DNA of 34,283 nucleotides from Desulfovirgula sp. (GTDB lineage: Bacteria > Bacillota > Desulfotomaculia > Desulfotomaculales > Desulfocucumaceae), in assembly GCA_020725625.1 (NCBI GenBank), contig DYET01000188.1, forward strand, positions 1 through 34,283. The letters run 5' to 3'. The notes beneath the pieces are model-generated. The model did no database searches, was not told the origin of the DNA, and saw nothing but the letters and a program-made list of their open reading frames with translations. Below, in pieces: positions 23,076 to 34,230 of this stretch (positions are counted from its first letter, which is position 1; the number at the start of each line of letters is the position of its first letter). The translations under genes and the position numbers were made by a program.

Positions 23076-24782
23076 TTATTTCCCTTCCCCCGCCAGCAAT
23101 CCCTCTATTATTTCCCGGAAAACGGGGGCGGCAGTTTCACCCCCGCTGACCCCCTCCCGTACCAGAACGGTTACGGTGTACTTAGGGTTGTGCAGGGGCC
23201 CGTATCCCGCAAACCAGGCGTTGACTCCCCCGGCGCCTTGCCCCGGCTGGGCCGAACCGGTTTTACCCGCTGTCCCCTCCGGGGCCACCCAGGCCTTCTG
23301 TCCAACCCCCCGCCTGGTGACCATCTCCAGCATCTCCGCAATCCGGCGGGCGACTTCGGGAGACAGAACCCTGACGGGGTCGCCCGGCGCCGTTTTCCGG
23401 GGTTCACCCCTGGCCGGGCGCACTTCCTTCACCAGCCTGGGCTGCAGGTAGACTCCACCGTTGGCCACGGTATTGATCATGGCGGCTACTTGAACCGGCG
23501 TGGCCAGAACCGGCCCCTGCCCGATACTGCTGCTGGCCAGGTTGTACCGGCCGGCAATCAGCCCCAGGTCCTGGCGGAGGTCGGCCGCCGCCGGGTAGCC
23601 GGCGATAATCTGATTATCCAGGCCCAGGGCCCTGGCGTAGCGGATCAATTTGCCGGGGCCCAGGTCCAGGCCCAGATTCACGAAAACAGGATTGCAGGAT
23701 TGGGCAAAGGCCTCCGCCAGGGTAATCGGCCCGTGACCCTCATCCTTCCAGCAGCGGACCGGCTGATCCTGCGATCCCCGGCAGAAAAAGCGGGTGTCCG
23801 GCCCGGCCATACCTTCGGAAAGCGCCGCCGCAGCCACCACCACCTTGAAAATGGACCCGGGCTGGAACAGGGACACCGCCTGGTTCACAAAACGCTCGTC
23901 GCCGGCTGCCGAAGCCAGGCCGCCCCCGGCCGGGTCGGGATTGTACGCCGGCCTGGAGGCCATGGCCAGGATGTCCCCCGTCGACCTGTCCATTACCACC
24001 ACCGCGCCTTTTTTGATTCGCCTGTCCATCACCCTCTCCACCGCTTCCTGTATATCCGCGTCGATGGTGGTAACCACGTCGTTCCGGGTGAAATCCCCAA
24101 GCCGGGTGTCCACCAGCACGGGTTTTCCCGGCAGGGGCTGGCCCAGGGCGTCCGTAAAAAGGCCGGCAAAGCCGGAGGCGTACAGTCCCCTGAGATCGGC
24201 TTCATAGAAGTATTCCAGCCCCTGCCGGCCCACCCAGTCGCTTAGCTGGTAATTCTTTCCTCCCGTCCGGTTGAGGTCTTCAAGCTCACGGGAATCCCTG
24301 ACCCTTCCCAGGTGCCCGACCACGTGGACGGCCAGGGGCCGGGGGCCGTAACGGAAGCTGTAGGGAACCACCAGCACCCCTTTCCAACCCGATTCCAGTA
24401 TTTGCCGCAACTGGGGGCCGGTCAGCCGGTAAGGCAGAACCACGGGGTCCTTTTCCGCCAGCAGTTTCCCTACCTCGCGGAAGTCTGACCCGGTCACGGC
24501 GGACAGACCCAGGGCCACGGACCCGGGATCCTCCAGCAGATCCGGAAACACCAGTATCCTGTTGGCGCTGTATGACCCGGTCAGGGGTCTTAAATGCCGG
24601 TCCAGTATCCTTCCCCGGGGATAGTCCTCCAGGGAGACTCCCACCGTTTCCCCGGCCAGTGCCTTCCTGGCGTAATGCTCTCCCCGGACCACCTGGATAT
24701 AACCGGTGCGGCCGGCCGCCAGGACGAAAAAAAAGACCAGCATGACCAGTGCCCATACCAGCCTTCCCTTGGTCCTTTCCAT
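23076..24782 (-). CDS. Class B penicillin-binding protein (transpeptidase)
   Basis: This 568-residue membrane-anchored peptidoglycan transpeptidase has one N-terminal membrane helix (about 8-26), a dimerisation domain with PRGRILDR (55-62), and a transpeptidase domain with the three active-site motifs: SIFK (nucleophile Ser310, Lys313), SCN (362-364) and KTG (507-509). No PASTA repeat follows, so it resembles PBP2/FtsI-type or sporulation-type enzymes without PASTA; which process it serves cannot be decided. The start ATG 24782 follows GGGGTGA. It has its own promoter (24864-24835) and lies downstream of the U32, MltG and VanW genes, in an envelope-related neighbourhood. Confidence 0.9.
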   Translation of the reverse strand: MERTKGRLVWALVMLVFFFVLAAGRTGYIQVVRGEHYARKALAGETVGVSLEDYPRGRILDRHLRPLTGSYSANRILVFPDLLEDPGSVALGLSAVTGSDFREVGKLLAEKDPVVLPYRLTGPQLRQILESGWKGVLVVPYSFRYGPRPLAVHVVGHLGRVRDSRELEDLNRTGGKNYQLSDWVGRQGLEYFYEADLRGLYASGFAGLFTDALGQPLPGKPVLVDTRLGDFTRNDVVTTIDADIQEAVERVMDRRIKKGAVVVMDRSTGDILAMASRPAYNPDPAGGGLASAAGDERFVNQAVSLFQPGSIFKVVVAAAALSEGMAGPDTRFFCRGSQDQPVRCWKDEGHGPITLAEAFAQSCNPVFVNLGLDLGPGKLIRYARALGLDNQIIAGYPAAADLRQDLGLIAGRYNLASSSIGQGPVLATPVQVAAMINTVANGGVYLQPRLVKEVRPARGEPRKTAPGDPVRVLSPEVARRIAEMLEMVTRRGVGQKAWVAPEGTAGKTGSAQPGQGAGGVNAWFAGYGPLHNPKYTVTVLVREGVSGGETAAPVFREIIEGLLAGEGK

Positions 24783-24834
24783 TCACCCCAGCCTCTTTAA
24801 TACATTATGTTAATAGCTTGGCCGGGAGTTAATA

Positions 24835-24864
24835 ATTATAAACAGCGCCCAAATCCATCACCAA
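24835..24864 (-). promoter_or_regulatory. Promoter of the penicillin-binding protein gene
   Basis: On the minus strand TTGGTG (24864-24859), 18 bases, TATAAT (24840-24835), placed directly after the U32 stop codon. Confidence 0.5.
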
Positions 24865-26082
24865 TTAATCCAACCTCCTAAGCAGGCTGAATTCCGGCAG
24901 GGGCGCCTCCGACGGGATGAAAACGGTCATGCAGGGATGGGGCGCACCGTCTATGGGGCGCCCTTCCCCGTCAAACATGGCCGCAACCTCAAGCCTGCGG
25001 TTAGGGCCGGCCGGGACCAGCACCTCCAGGGTTTCCCCCCGGAAAAAGCGGTTGCGCTGCTCCACCTCCAGCGCCTTCCGACCCGTGTTATAACTCCTGA
25101 TTATCCCCACAAAGGTGCAGTTTCTCCTGTATATGCCCTCCACGCCGCCGTGCCCCTCCAGGCCGGCCCCGCCTGAAAAAAAGCCGGTGGTGTAGTCGCG
25201 GTTGCTGACCTTGCCCAGTTCTTCCAGCCACCCCGGGTCCACCCGGAAGCCCCCGGGATTCCGGGCCAGCCTGTCGATAGCCTCCCGGTAAACCTTGACC
25301 ACCGCGGCAACATAGTGCACGCTCTTGACCCGCCCCTCGATTTTGAGGCTGTCCACCCCTGCCGCCGCCAGGTCCGGCAGGTGCGGGAGCAGGCACAGGT
25401 CCCGGGAGCTCAATATGTAAGTGCCCCTGCCGTCTTCCAGCACGGGAAAATACTGGCCGGGCCTTTTTTCCTCCATCAGGACGTAGCGCCACCGGCAGGC
25501 CTGGGCGCAGTCACCCAGGTTGGCGTCCCGGCCTGTCATGTAGAGGCTCAGCAGGCACCGGCCGGAGTAGGAAATGCACATAGCCCCGTGAACGAAGACC
25601 TCCAGCTGCACCCCCGCCCTGCCCCTGATCTCCCTTATTTCATCCAGGGAAAGTTCCCTGGCCAGCACTATCCTGGACACCCCCTGGGCTTCCCAGAAGG
25701 CGGCCGCGGCTGCGTTGGTGGTGTTGGCCTGGGTGCTGAGGTGCACCGGCAGGCCGGGGACCTCGGATCGCGTCAGGTGTACTATTCCCGGGTCAGCCAA
25801 GATTACCGCGTCGGCGCCGATATCCCGGATCATCAGCAGGTATTCCCTCAGACCCCGGAAATCCCGGTTGTGGGCAAAGATGTTTACCGTCACGTATACC
25901 CTAACGTTGTGCCGGTGGGCAAACCTGACCGCCTCCGGCAATTCTTCCCGGGTAAAATTCTGCGCGCCCATCCGCAGTCCGTACTGCGGGCCGCCCAGGT
26001 AAACGGCATCCGCCCCGTAGAATACCGCCGCCTTGAGTTTTTCCATGTTTCCGGCCGGAGCCAGAAGTTCCGGCTTTTTCAT
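24865..26082 (-). CDS. U32-family protein (TrhP/YegQ/RlhA-like)
   Basis: This 405-residue member of the U32 family starts with the typical PELLAPAGNMEKLKAAV and YGADAVYLGG. The family cysteine signature is EVFVHGAMCISYSGRC followed by GDCAQACRW, which in characterised members binds an iron-sulfur cluster. Although named peptidases, TrhP and RlhA members act in hydroxylation of tRNA or rRNA bases, probably using prephenate-derived chemistry. In Bacillus the equivalent genes (yrrN, yrrO) also lie behind mltG, which supports a tRNA hydroxylation role. The gene is 16 bases behind mltG; the ribosome-binding site is weak. Only one U32 gene is present here, where Bacillus has two. Confidence 0.88.
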   Translation of the reverse strand: MKKPELLAPAGNMEKLKAAVFYGADAVYLGGPQYGLRMGAQNFTREELPEAVRFAHRHNVRVYVTVNIFAHNRDFRGLREYLLMIRDIGADAVILADPGIVHLTRSEVPGLPVHLSTQANTTNAAAAAFWEAQGVSRIVLARELSLDEIREIRGRAGVQLEVFVHGAMCISYSGRCLLSLYMTGRDANLGDCAQACRWRYVLMEEKRPGQYFPVLEDGRGTYILSSRDLCLLPHLPDLAAAGVDSLKIEGRVKSVHYVAAVVKVYREAIDRLARNPGGFRVDPGWLEELGKVSNRDYTTGFFSGGAGLEGHGGVEGIYRRNCTFVGIIRSYNTGRKALEVEQRNRFFRGETLEVLVPAGPNRRLEVAAMFDGEGRPIDGAPHPCMTVFIPSEAPLPEFSLLRRLD

Positions 26083-26098
26083 CCGTTGACAACCCCGT

Positions 26099-27124
26099 CT
26101 ATTGCTGGTATTTTCTCTTGTAGCTGTTGTGATCCTCCAGGTTCGAGGAAAACGCGTGGGTACCGTCGGGCCTGGCCACGTAATACAGGTATTCGGTCAG
26201 TGCGGGGTTCACCGCCGCCAGGAGGGACGCCCGGCCCGGCGAATTGATGGGGCCGGGCGGCAGTCCCGCAACCCGGTATGTGTTGTACGGCGAATCTATT
26301 TCCAGGTCTTTGTAATAAATTTTTTCCCTTTGACCCCCCAGGGCGTATTTAACCGTGGCGTCGATCTGAAGGGGCATGCCCAAGCGGAGCCTGTTGTAGA
26401 TGACGCTGGCGATAAGCGGCCTTTCCTCGTCGACTGCGGCCTCGCCCTCGATCATGGAGGCGATGGTAACCGCCTGGTGCAGGGTCAGGTTCAAATCCCC
26501 GGCCTTCCTCTCGTAATCCAGGCTTTTTATCTCGTCCTCAAACCTGTCCAGCATCATGCTGATAATCTGGATTTCACCGGTCCGGTAGCCGGCGTGGTAG
26601 GTGTCCGGGAACAGGTACCCCTCCAGTCCCTGATCGGGGGGCACCTTTTTTAAAAACTGGTGACCGAACCTTCGTGATTCGCCCAGGGCGGCCCTGAAAC
26701 TTTCCCTGTCCACCAGGCCCTTGCGGACCAGCAGGTCTGTCAGCTGGTCCAGGCTGAATCCCTCGGGCATGGTAAAGACCACCACATCGCTGGGTCCGGC
26801 TACAAGGGAGTTTACAATTTCTGGCAGGGACTGGCTCGTTTTGAACAGGTAGCGCCCCGGCTTGAGTTTCTGGTCCATACCCTGCAGCCTGGCATAAATG
26901 GAAAGGAGGTCGGGCCCTCTGATCAGGCCGTTCTTGTACAGAATCTCCCCTATTTTCGAACAATTGACATTCTCGGGAATGCTGACGCTGACCTCCCGGA
27001 CCTGCTTGCCGTAATCAAGGGGCGACAGGAGGGCTTTCCAGTAAAGCACCGCCAGGTAGGAAAACAATGCCGCCACAAAAACGGCAAAAAATAAAAACGC
27101 TCGCCCGTTCATCTTCCCGTACAT
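26099..27124 (-). CDS. mltG: Endolytic murein transglycosylase MltG
   Basis: MltG (341 residues) is a membrane-anchored YceG-like lytic transglycosylase that cuts nascent glycan strands and so limits their length. The N-terminal membrane helix lies at about 9-30, then a LysM-like subdomain and the catalytic domain. Visible are the active-site region TIASMIEGEA (Glu226 as candidate acid), LQIDATVKYALG, SPYNTYRVAGLPPGPI and the FSSNLEDHNSY end. ATG 27124 is chosen; ATG 27112 is also possible, and neither has a strong ribosome-binding site. A very good promoter lies at 27188-27160. In Bacillus the gene (yrrL) is in the same alaS-ireB-ruvX neighbourhood. Confidence 0.92.
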   Translation of the reverse strand: MYGKMNGRAFLFFAVFVAALFSYLAVLYWKALLSPLDYGKQVREVSVSIPENVNCSKIGEILYKNGLIRGPDLLSIYARLQGMDQKLKPGRYLFKTSQSLPEIVNSLVAGPSDVVVFTMPEGFSLDQLTDLLVRKGLVDRESFRAALGESRRFGHQFLKKVPPDQGLEGYLFPDTYHAGYRTGEIQIISMMLDRFEDEIKSLDYERKAGDLNLTLHQAVTIASMIEGEAAVDEERPLIASVIYNRLRLGMPLQIDATVKYALGGQREKIYYKDLEIDSPYNTYRVAGLPPGPINSPGRASLLAAVNPALTEYLYYVARPDGTHAFSSNLEDHNSYKRKYQQ

Positions 27125-27159
27125 GTTTCACAGCCTGCTTTTTTTGACATTTATACATG

Positions 27160-27188
27160 ATTATACATGCTATCGGAGGGCGGTACAA
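27160..27188 (-). promoter_or_regulatory. Promoter of mltG-U32
   Basis: On the minus strand TTGTAC (27188-27183), 17 bases, TATAAT (27165-27160). The sequence ATACATG is directly repeated across the -10 and just after it. The rest of the 285-base gap to 27409 is described as a finding. Confidence 0.65.
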
Positions 27189-27398
27189 CCCGGCCACCGG
27201 TCGGACCGGCAACAATACTGCCCGGTAAAATTATTTCCATAAATTAGTACTAATAAAAAATTTTTTTTGGGCATAATAATAACAGGCCGCCGAACGATGT
27301 GTTTCAACATAAGGCCTGGCGGCTTGCGGCCGGAGTTCTGGGAACTCGGAACAGTCTAAACGACGCTTTTGCGTAAGGCTTTGACTAAAACGGCCGGG

Positions 27399-27424
27399 AA
27401 AAACCCGCCTTAAAGCGGGTTTTT
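27399..27424 (-). terminator. Terminator overlapping the VanW-family stop codon
   Basis: AAAAACCCGC (27399-27408) and GCGGGTTTTT (27415-27424) form a ten-base stem with the TAA stop (27412-27410) in its six-base loop. It can act in both directions. Its sequence is almost the same as the terminator behind hydG. Confidence 0.85.
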
Positions 27425-28981
27425 CCTATTCTCAGGGGGATTTATTCTTTCCGGCCCGGTGCCGGCGGACGCATCGGCGGTGGTCCCCCCGGTTCCGGTC
27501 TCTGCTGTGCCTGGGCCGGAGGGCGACCTTAAAACCCCGTCCTCGCCGGCCGGCCGGGAAACAGGATCTGTTCCGGCGCCTTCCTGCGGCAAACCGCCAC
27601 CGGCCGGTTCAGACCCCGGCCCGGCAAGGATAATCTCGTCCACCGGCCGGTAGAAACTTGTCGGCAGATTCTCCACACTGGCTGCGCCCTTGTCCAAAAC
27701 AAGCCTTTCGGCAGTGACCCGCATGCCTGGAATCCCCTTCCTTATTACCCTGGTCTCGCCCTCCATCAAAGCGGGGTCTTGCTGGTAAATTTCCCTGAAG
27801 GGTATGGTTTCCACCACCCTGGTCCTGATCGTCACCTCCCGCCGGCAGCCTGAGTTCCCGTATATCTTCACGGTAAGCCTGCCGGGTCCGACCAGAGTCT
27901 TGAGGTATATGTACGTGGGGGTGGAATTTCTAAACCGGAAATCAATCTGATCGAACGTCACGGTGGCGTCCCGCCCGGGCGGGACGTAGAACACCGGCAG
28001 GGAATGGCTGCTGCGCTCAAGAACTTCCAGGTTGGCAAGCAACACGGCGTTGTACAGAGTGCTGCTGACTTGGCAAACCCCCCCGCCCAGGCCGTCCACG
28101 TATTGATTGTTGATGATCACCTTGGCGTTCTTGTAACCGGCCTCGGAACTCCGGGGGCCCACCACCTCGTTAAAGGAAAAGGCCTCCCCCGGGGGAATCA
28201 ACAGGCCGTCCAGGGCGCCTGCGGCCACCCCGATATTGAATGACCGGCCCGTGTCGGCGGCGTCGAAGGCGGTGGTGTAGGAAGACAGCAGCCCGTTTAC
28301 GCCCATATCAAGAACGGCCCGGGTAGTCCTCCGGGGGCCGGCCTTGACCAAGTGCAGGTTGATTTCCGGACTCGGCCCAAAATTTTTAAATGCCTCCCTG
28401 ATGTCACGGCAAGCCTTGTCAAGGTCGACGGCCATGCCTTCCCGGGATGGAACCACCTCCACCGTCTCGTCGGGATTTATTTTCAGCTGGGCGTCCCTGG
28501 GCGGAACGACGATTTCCGCGGCAATGGACTTCAGCTTTTTTTCCAGCCTGGCTTCATCAATCTTTATGTACAGGGGAACCCGAAAACCCTCTTTCCCGGC
28601 CCTGCGCCACTCGTTCAAGCGCTGCAGAACGGACCCCCGCCGGCCGATTTTCATGGCCTCGTCCAGCACCCTGTCCCGGTCGACGGCCACCCCTATCTCC
28701 TCCGGCCTAAGCCGCCAGACCCTGGAGCCGTGCCGGGCAATTAGGGAAGTGGACTGTAAAATTTCCTTTTCCAGCTGCAAAAGCCTGTCGTTGCCCATTC
28801 CCCTGGTCAGCTCCGACAGGTCGCAGTGCAGAATCGAGACCCCGGAAATGATTGTATCAGGTTGAACGGCCACGGCCACCCCGAGGAGAAAGGCCAGGGC
28901 GCCGAGAAAGGCCAGTGAAACGGCCACCACCGCGATTTTACAGGACAGCTTAAACTTCAAGTCGCTCTTCCTCCCTGACAT
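27410..28981 (-). CDS. VanW-family protein with putative peptidoglycan-binding region
   Basis: This 523-residue envelope protein has one membrane helix at about residues 13-37. It then has a peptidoglycan-binding-4-like region and a VanW domain, with FNIGVAAGALDG, PPGEAFSFNEVVGPR and GGGVCQVSSTLYNAVL, followed by a G5-like strand region (REVTIRTRVVETIPF). The last ~80 residues are Pro/Gly/Thr-rich and probably disordered. VanW proteins occur in vancomycin-resistance clusters and widely in clostridial envelopes; their function is unclear. ATG 28981 is chosen; TTG 28960 has a better ribosome-binding site (GGGAGG, nine bases) and is a real alternative. The upstream frame to 29098 adds an unsupported extension. 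Confidence 0.82.
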   Translation of the reverse strand: MSGRKSDLKFKLSCKIAVVAVSLAFLGALAFLLGVAVAVQPDTIISGVSILHCDLSELTRGMGNDRLLQLEKEILQSTSLIARHGSRVWRLRPEEIGVAVDRDRVLDEAMKIGRRGSVLQRLNEWRRAGKEGFRVPLYIKIDEARLEKKLKSIAAEIVVPPRDAQLKINPDETVEVVPSREGMAVDLDKACRDIREAFKNFGPSPEINLHLVKAGPRRTTRAVLDMGVNGLLSSYTTAFDAADTGRSFNIGVAAGALDGLLIPPGEAFSFNEVVGPRSSEAGYKNAKVIINNQYVDGLGGGVCQVSSTLYNAVLLANLEVLERSSHSLPVFYVPPGRDATVTFDQIDFRFRNSTPTYIYLKTLVGPGRLTVKIYGNSGCRREVTIRTRVVETIPFREIYQQDPALMEGETRVIRKGIPGMRVTAERLVLDKGAASVENLPTSFYRPVDEIILAGPGSEPAGGGLPQEGAGTDPVSRPAGEDGVLRSPSGPGTAETGTGGTTADASAGTGPERINPPENRKNPL

Positions 28982-29134
28982 TGGGCCGCGCCCCGCCAGA
29001 AAGTTGTTGCAACAATAAAAGCCGGTAAGGGAAAAGAGTACATTTCCATATACCGACTTCAAATGATATTCAGGCTGCGTGAAAATCATTAGCGGCATTA
29101 ATGCGCCGGCATTTACCCGCAGTAAGTCTTTCAG

Positions 29135-29431
29135 TCAGGACTCTTCCCGGGCCATCATTTCCTCCCAGGTGTCGGCCACCTTCTCCCACTCCTCGTCGTC
29201 CTCGATGTCCACCAGAATCTCATTTCCCTCTTCATCCCTGGCAAATTTTAGGATAATGGCTTCGTCGGATTCCTCGTCATCGACAGGAAGCAGGATGGCG
29301 TACTCGGAACCGTCCATCTCTAGTATATCTATTACAGTAAAATCCCTTTCCTCTCCGTTATCGTCGATTAGGGTGATTACCTCTTGGCACTCCCCGCAGT
29401 CACATCCGTCGTCATGGCCGTGGTGCGTCAT
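29135..29431 (-). CDS. DUF1292 protein (YrzB family)
   Basis: This 98-residue strongly acidic protein matches DUF1292: EVITLIDDNGEERDFTVID, then a YAILLPVDDE strand and a DEEGNEILVDIEDDEEWE segment. Its function is unknown. It starts with a His/Asp/Cys-rich stretch (HHGHDDGCDCGEC) that could bind a metal, but that is only a visual impression. The start ATG 29431 follows AGAGGTG by six bases; an in-frame GTG lies inside that site. In Bacillus the homologue yrzB is next to ruvX (yrrK), as here. Confidence 0.85.
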   Translation of the reverse strand: MTHHGHDDGCDCGECQEVITLIDDNGEERDFTVIDILEMDGSEYAILLPVDDEESDEAIILKFARDEEGNEILVDIEDDEEWEKVADTWEEMMAREES

Positions 29432-29512
29432 TTCTCTCACCTCTGTTTACAAAAAGTTGAAGATATTGTATCCTTTTGTTATATAAATGTCAAGAAAAGC
29501 CAGTTCAGGTGT

Positions 29513-29944
29513 TCAGGACGAGGGGCCCCTTTTGCCCCTGGCGTCGAGGTACCCCTGGAGGATGACCGCGGCAGCCACCTTGTCGACATTTTTCTTCCTT
29601 TTGGCCCTGCTCAGGTCGGCCTCCAGAAGAACCCTTTCCGCCGCTACGGTGCTCAGCCTCTCATCCCACATCTCCACCGGCAGCCCCAGTTCCTCCCTGA
29701 TCAGGCCGGCATACTCAACGGCCTTCCGGCCCCGCTCACCCAGGGTCCCGTTCATGTTTTTCGGCAGCCCCAGAAGAATCTTTTTCACCCCGTAGCATTC
29801 AACCAGTTCCCGGATCCTCCGGATTTCCGCGGAAACATCCCCACCCCGCCGGATTACTTCGACCGCCTGGGCAGTCCAGCCCATGGGGTCGCTTACCGCC
29901 ACACCAATGGTTCTGTCCCCCAGGTCAAGACCCATTACGCGCAT
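29513..29944 (-). CDS. ruvX: Holliday-junction resolvase-like RuvX (YqgF family)
   Basis: RuvX (143 residues) has the RNase H-like fold of the YqgF family, which works in 16S rRNA 5'-end processing and possibly on Holliday junctions. The metal-binding start VMGLDLGDRTIGVAVSDP with Asp7, the central ILLGLPKNMNGTLGERG, EMWDERLST and the final DKVAAAVILQGYLD are all visible. ATG 29944 follows GGTGAGA by two bases at its closest part. A longer open frame (to 29992) lacks a ribosome-binding site. The 154 bases between it and the aldo/keto reductase show no clear promoter or terminator. Confidence 0.92.
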   Translation of the reverse strand: MRVMGLDLGDRTIGVAVSDPMGWTAQAVEVIRRGGDVSAEIRRIRELVECYGVKKILLGLPKNMNGTLGERGRKAVEYAGLIREELGLPVEMWDERLSTVAAERVLLEADLSRAKRKKNVDKVAAAVILQGYLDARGKRGPSS

Positions 29945-30098
29945 ATTCTCACCGCACAGTATTAATATAACCACGGAAGCCCCGGAGAACACAGGCCCGT
30001 TGAAAATTCATTCAGCCCATATAACACAATATTCCGGGAGGCCTGAAAAGAGAATTAAAAAATATTCCCACATATCCCCTTTTGAACCTCCGCGGCAG

Positions 30099-31046
30099 CT
30101 ATATAATTTTGATGCACAGGTCCCGGCAGGCCTCGGCACAGTACCCGCAAAGACGGCACCTTGACTCGTCGACCACCGCCTTCCCGCCGGCCAGGGAAAG
30201 CGCCCCCTGGCTGCACCTCTCGGCACAGCGGCCGCAGCCGCTGCACCAGTCCTCGATGTGAAGCCTCCTGTTCTGCCGCGAAACCGCCAGATCAAGCTCC
30301 CGGTCCACCGGCCTCCCCTCGAAAAAGGCGGTGTTGTACAAGACCTCGGACCGGCTCTGCATGCCCACCGCCAGGGAGGCCAGGCCGGGCACCGAGAGGG
30401 CGAAGGACAGGGCCTCCTCCCTCGCACCGATCAGGGCGCCCCCCCCCAGGGCCTTCATTCCGTACAGCCCCTTCCCGGTCCGGGCCGCGGCGGCTATGGC
30501 CGCCTTCATATCCTCTGCCGTGCCGTCCCTGATACCGATGCCTTTTAAATTGACCAGGGGGTGAATGACGTCCAGTTCCCGGATTGCCGCCGCGGCCCGG
30601 ACCGCCCGGACTGAATGGGTGGATATCCCCACCGCCCTGACATCCCCTCTTTTCTTTGCCCTGATCAGTTCTTCCACGGCCTCCCAGTGGCCCCGGATGG
30701 TAAATTCGGACTCTTGCTCGTGAAGCAGGAAGATATCAATGCAGTCCTTTCCTGTTTCCCTGAGGGCCTTCTCTATGCTGCCGCGCATGTTTTTCCCGGT
30801 GTAGGCGTATGACTTGGAAGCCAGTACAACGCCGCCGGACCGGCCTCGTATGCCTTCCCTGATGTGCCTGTAGTTGTGGTATAATTCAGCGGTGTCTATG
30901 AAGTTGACACCGGCATCCAGGGCGCACCTGATTATATTTGCCCCTTCCCTGACAGGCAGGTTGGCCTGCAGGGGACCGATGGTCAAGGATCCAAAACACA
31001 GGCGGGATACCCTGATCCCGGTCCGGCCCAGCACTCTATACTCCAA
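30099..31046 (-). CDS. Aldo/keto reductase with C-terminal 2[4Fe-4S] ferredoxin domain
   Basis: This 315-residue protein has an aldo/keto-reductase barrel (about 1-240) with the catalytic tetrad visible as Asp51, Tyr56, Lys78 and His109. It is fused to a ferredoxin domain at the C-terminus with two motifs (CSGCGRCAERC and CRLCGYCAEAC). Such fusions occur in anaerobes and may link NAD(P)H-type reduction to an iron-sulfur electron chain; the substrate is unknown. The chosen start is TTG 31046, giving the family-typical MEYRxLGxTG beginning with GAGAGAGG shortly before it; ATG 31061 is an alternative with little ribosome-binding site. It sits between ireB and ruvX, which are direct neighbours in Bacillus. 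Confidence 0.85.
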   Translation of the reverse strand: MEYRVLGRTGIRVSRLCFGSLTIGPLQANLPVREGANIIRCALDAGVNFIDTAELYHNYRHIREGIRGRSGGVVLASKSYAYTGKNMRGSIEKALRETGKDCIDIFLLHEQESEFTIRGHWEAVEELIRAKKRGDVRAVGISTHSVRAVRAAAAIRELDVIHPLVNLKGIGIRDGTAEDMKAAIAAAARTGKGLYGMKALGGGALIGAREEALSFALSVPGLASLAVGMQSRSEVLYNTAFFEGRPVDRELDLAVSRQNRRLHIEDWCSGCGRCAERCSQGALSLAGGKAVVDESRCRLCGYCAEACRDLCIKII

Positions 31047-31093
31047 AGATCCTCTCTCCATGCAACTTATTACCTATAGCTTATGGCTAAAGA

Positions 31094-31117
31094 AAGCCCT
31101 GCTTAGCCGCAGGGCTT
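31094..31117 (-). terminator. Terminator overlapping the ireB stop codon
   Basis: AAGCCCTGC (31094-31102) and GCAGGGCTT (31109-31117) form a nine-base stem; the six-base loop contains the TAA stop of ireB (31105-31103). On the minus strand a partly T-rich run (TTTCTTT) overlaps and follows the stem. Confidence 0.7.
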
Positions 31118-31378
31118 GGACTCAAGGTAGTTTTTTAGCAGTTCTTCCAGGAGCTCATCCCTTTCCAGCCGCCTCACCAGGCTCCTGGCGTTGTTGTGGC
31201 TGGTAATGTAGGCGGGGTCACCGGACAGGAGGTAGCCCACGAGCTGATTGATGGGATTATAACCTTTCTGTTTCAGAGCGGAGTATACCGAGAAAAGAAT
31301 ATCCCTGGCCTGGTTCATTTCCTCCCCCTGAACGTTGAACATCATGGTTTCTTCTATTTGATCCCGCTCACTGGTCAC
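31103..31378 (-). CDS. IreB family regulatory phosphoprotein (DUF965)
   Basis: This 91-residue protein belongs to the IreB/YrzL family. Visible are the N-terminal [11 protein letters not shown], then [41 protein letters not shown] in the family order (not all shown here as one motif). In Enterococcus IreB is phosphorylated on N-terminal threonines by the PASTA kinase IreK and affects cephalosporin resistance; Thr11 before the MxFN segment could be the matching site. The GTG start at 31378 is eight bases after GAGGGGGG; a GTG at 31387 touches it. Together with alaS and ruvX it is in a conserved Firmicutes arrangement. No PASTA kinase is in this window. Confidence 0.9.
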   Translation of the reverse strand: MTSERDQIEETMMFNVQGEEMNQARDILFSVYSALKQKGYNPINQLVGYLLSGDPAYITSHNNARSLVRRLERDELLEELLKNYLESKPCG

Positions 31379-31490
31379 GGTATGCACCCCCCTCTAACAT
31401 AAGAATATAACCTGAATCATTATCTATATTCGTTCTTTTTCACCGTTTTCCTTTTAACGTATGATTTAGTATTTGCGACAAATTTCACCC

Positions 31491-34160
<2,670 letters not shown>

Positions 34161-34201
34161 ATAACTTCCTTATTTTTCCATTTATTATTTTATGCGGTAT
34201 A

Positions 34202-34230
34202 ATTATACAAATACACGCACGCAGTGTCAA
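34202..34230 (-). promoter_or_regulatory. alaS: Consensus promoter of alaS
   Basis: On the minus strand TTGACA (34230-34225), 17 bases, TATAAT (34207-34202): a perfect sigma-A match. Expected leader about 35-40 bases. Confidence 0.85.

Noticed and set aside
31474-31489. Fourth copy of the hydrogenase operator (TGCGA-CAAATT-TCACC) before ireB
   Set aside because: Both half-sites have a mismatch at a key position, and the neighbouring genes have no hydrogen link; probably chance.
34161-34201. T-box riboswitch before alaS
   Set aside because: The consensus promoter leaves only about 40 bases of leader, far too short for a T-box.
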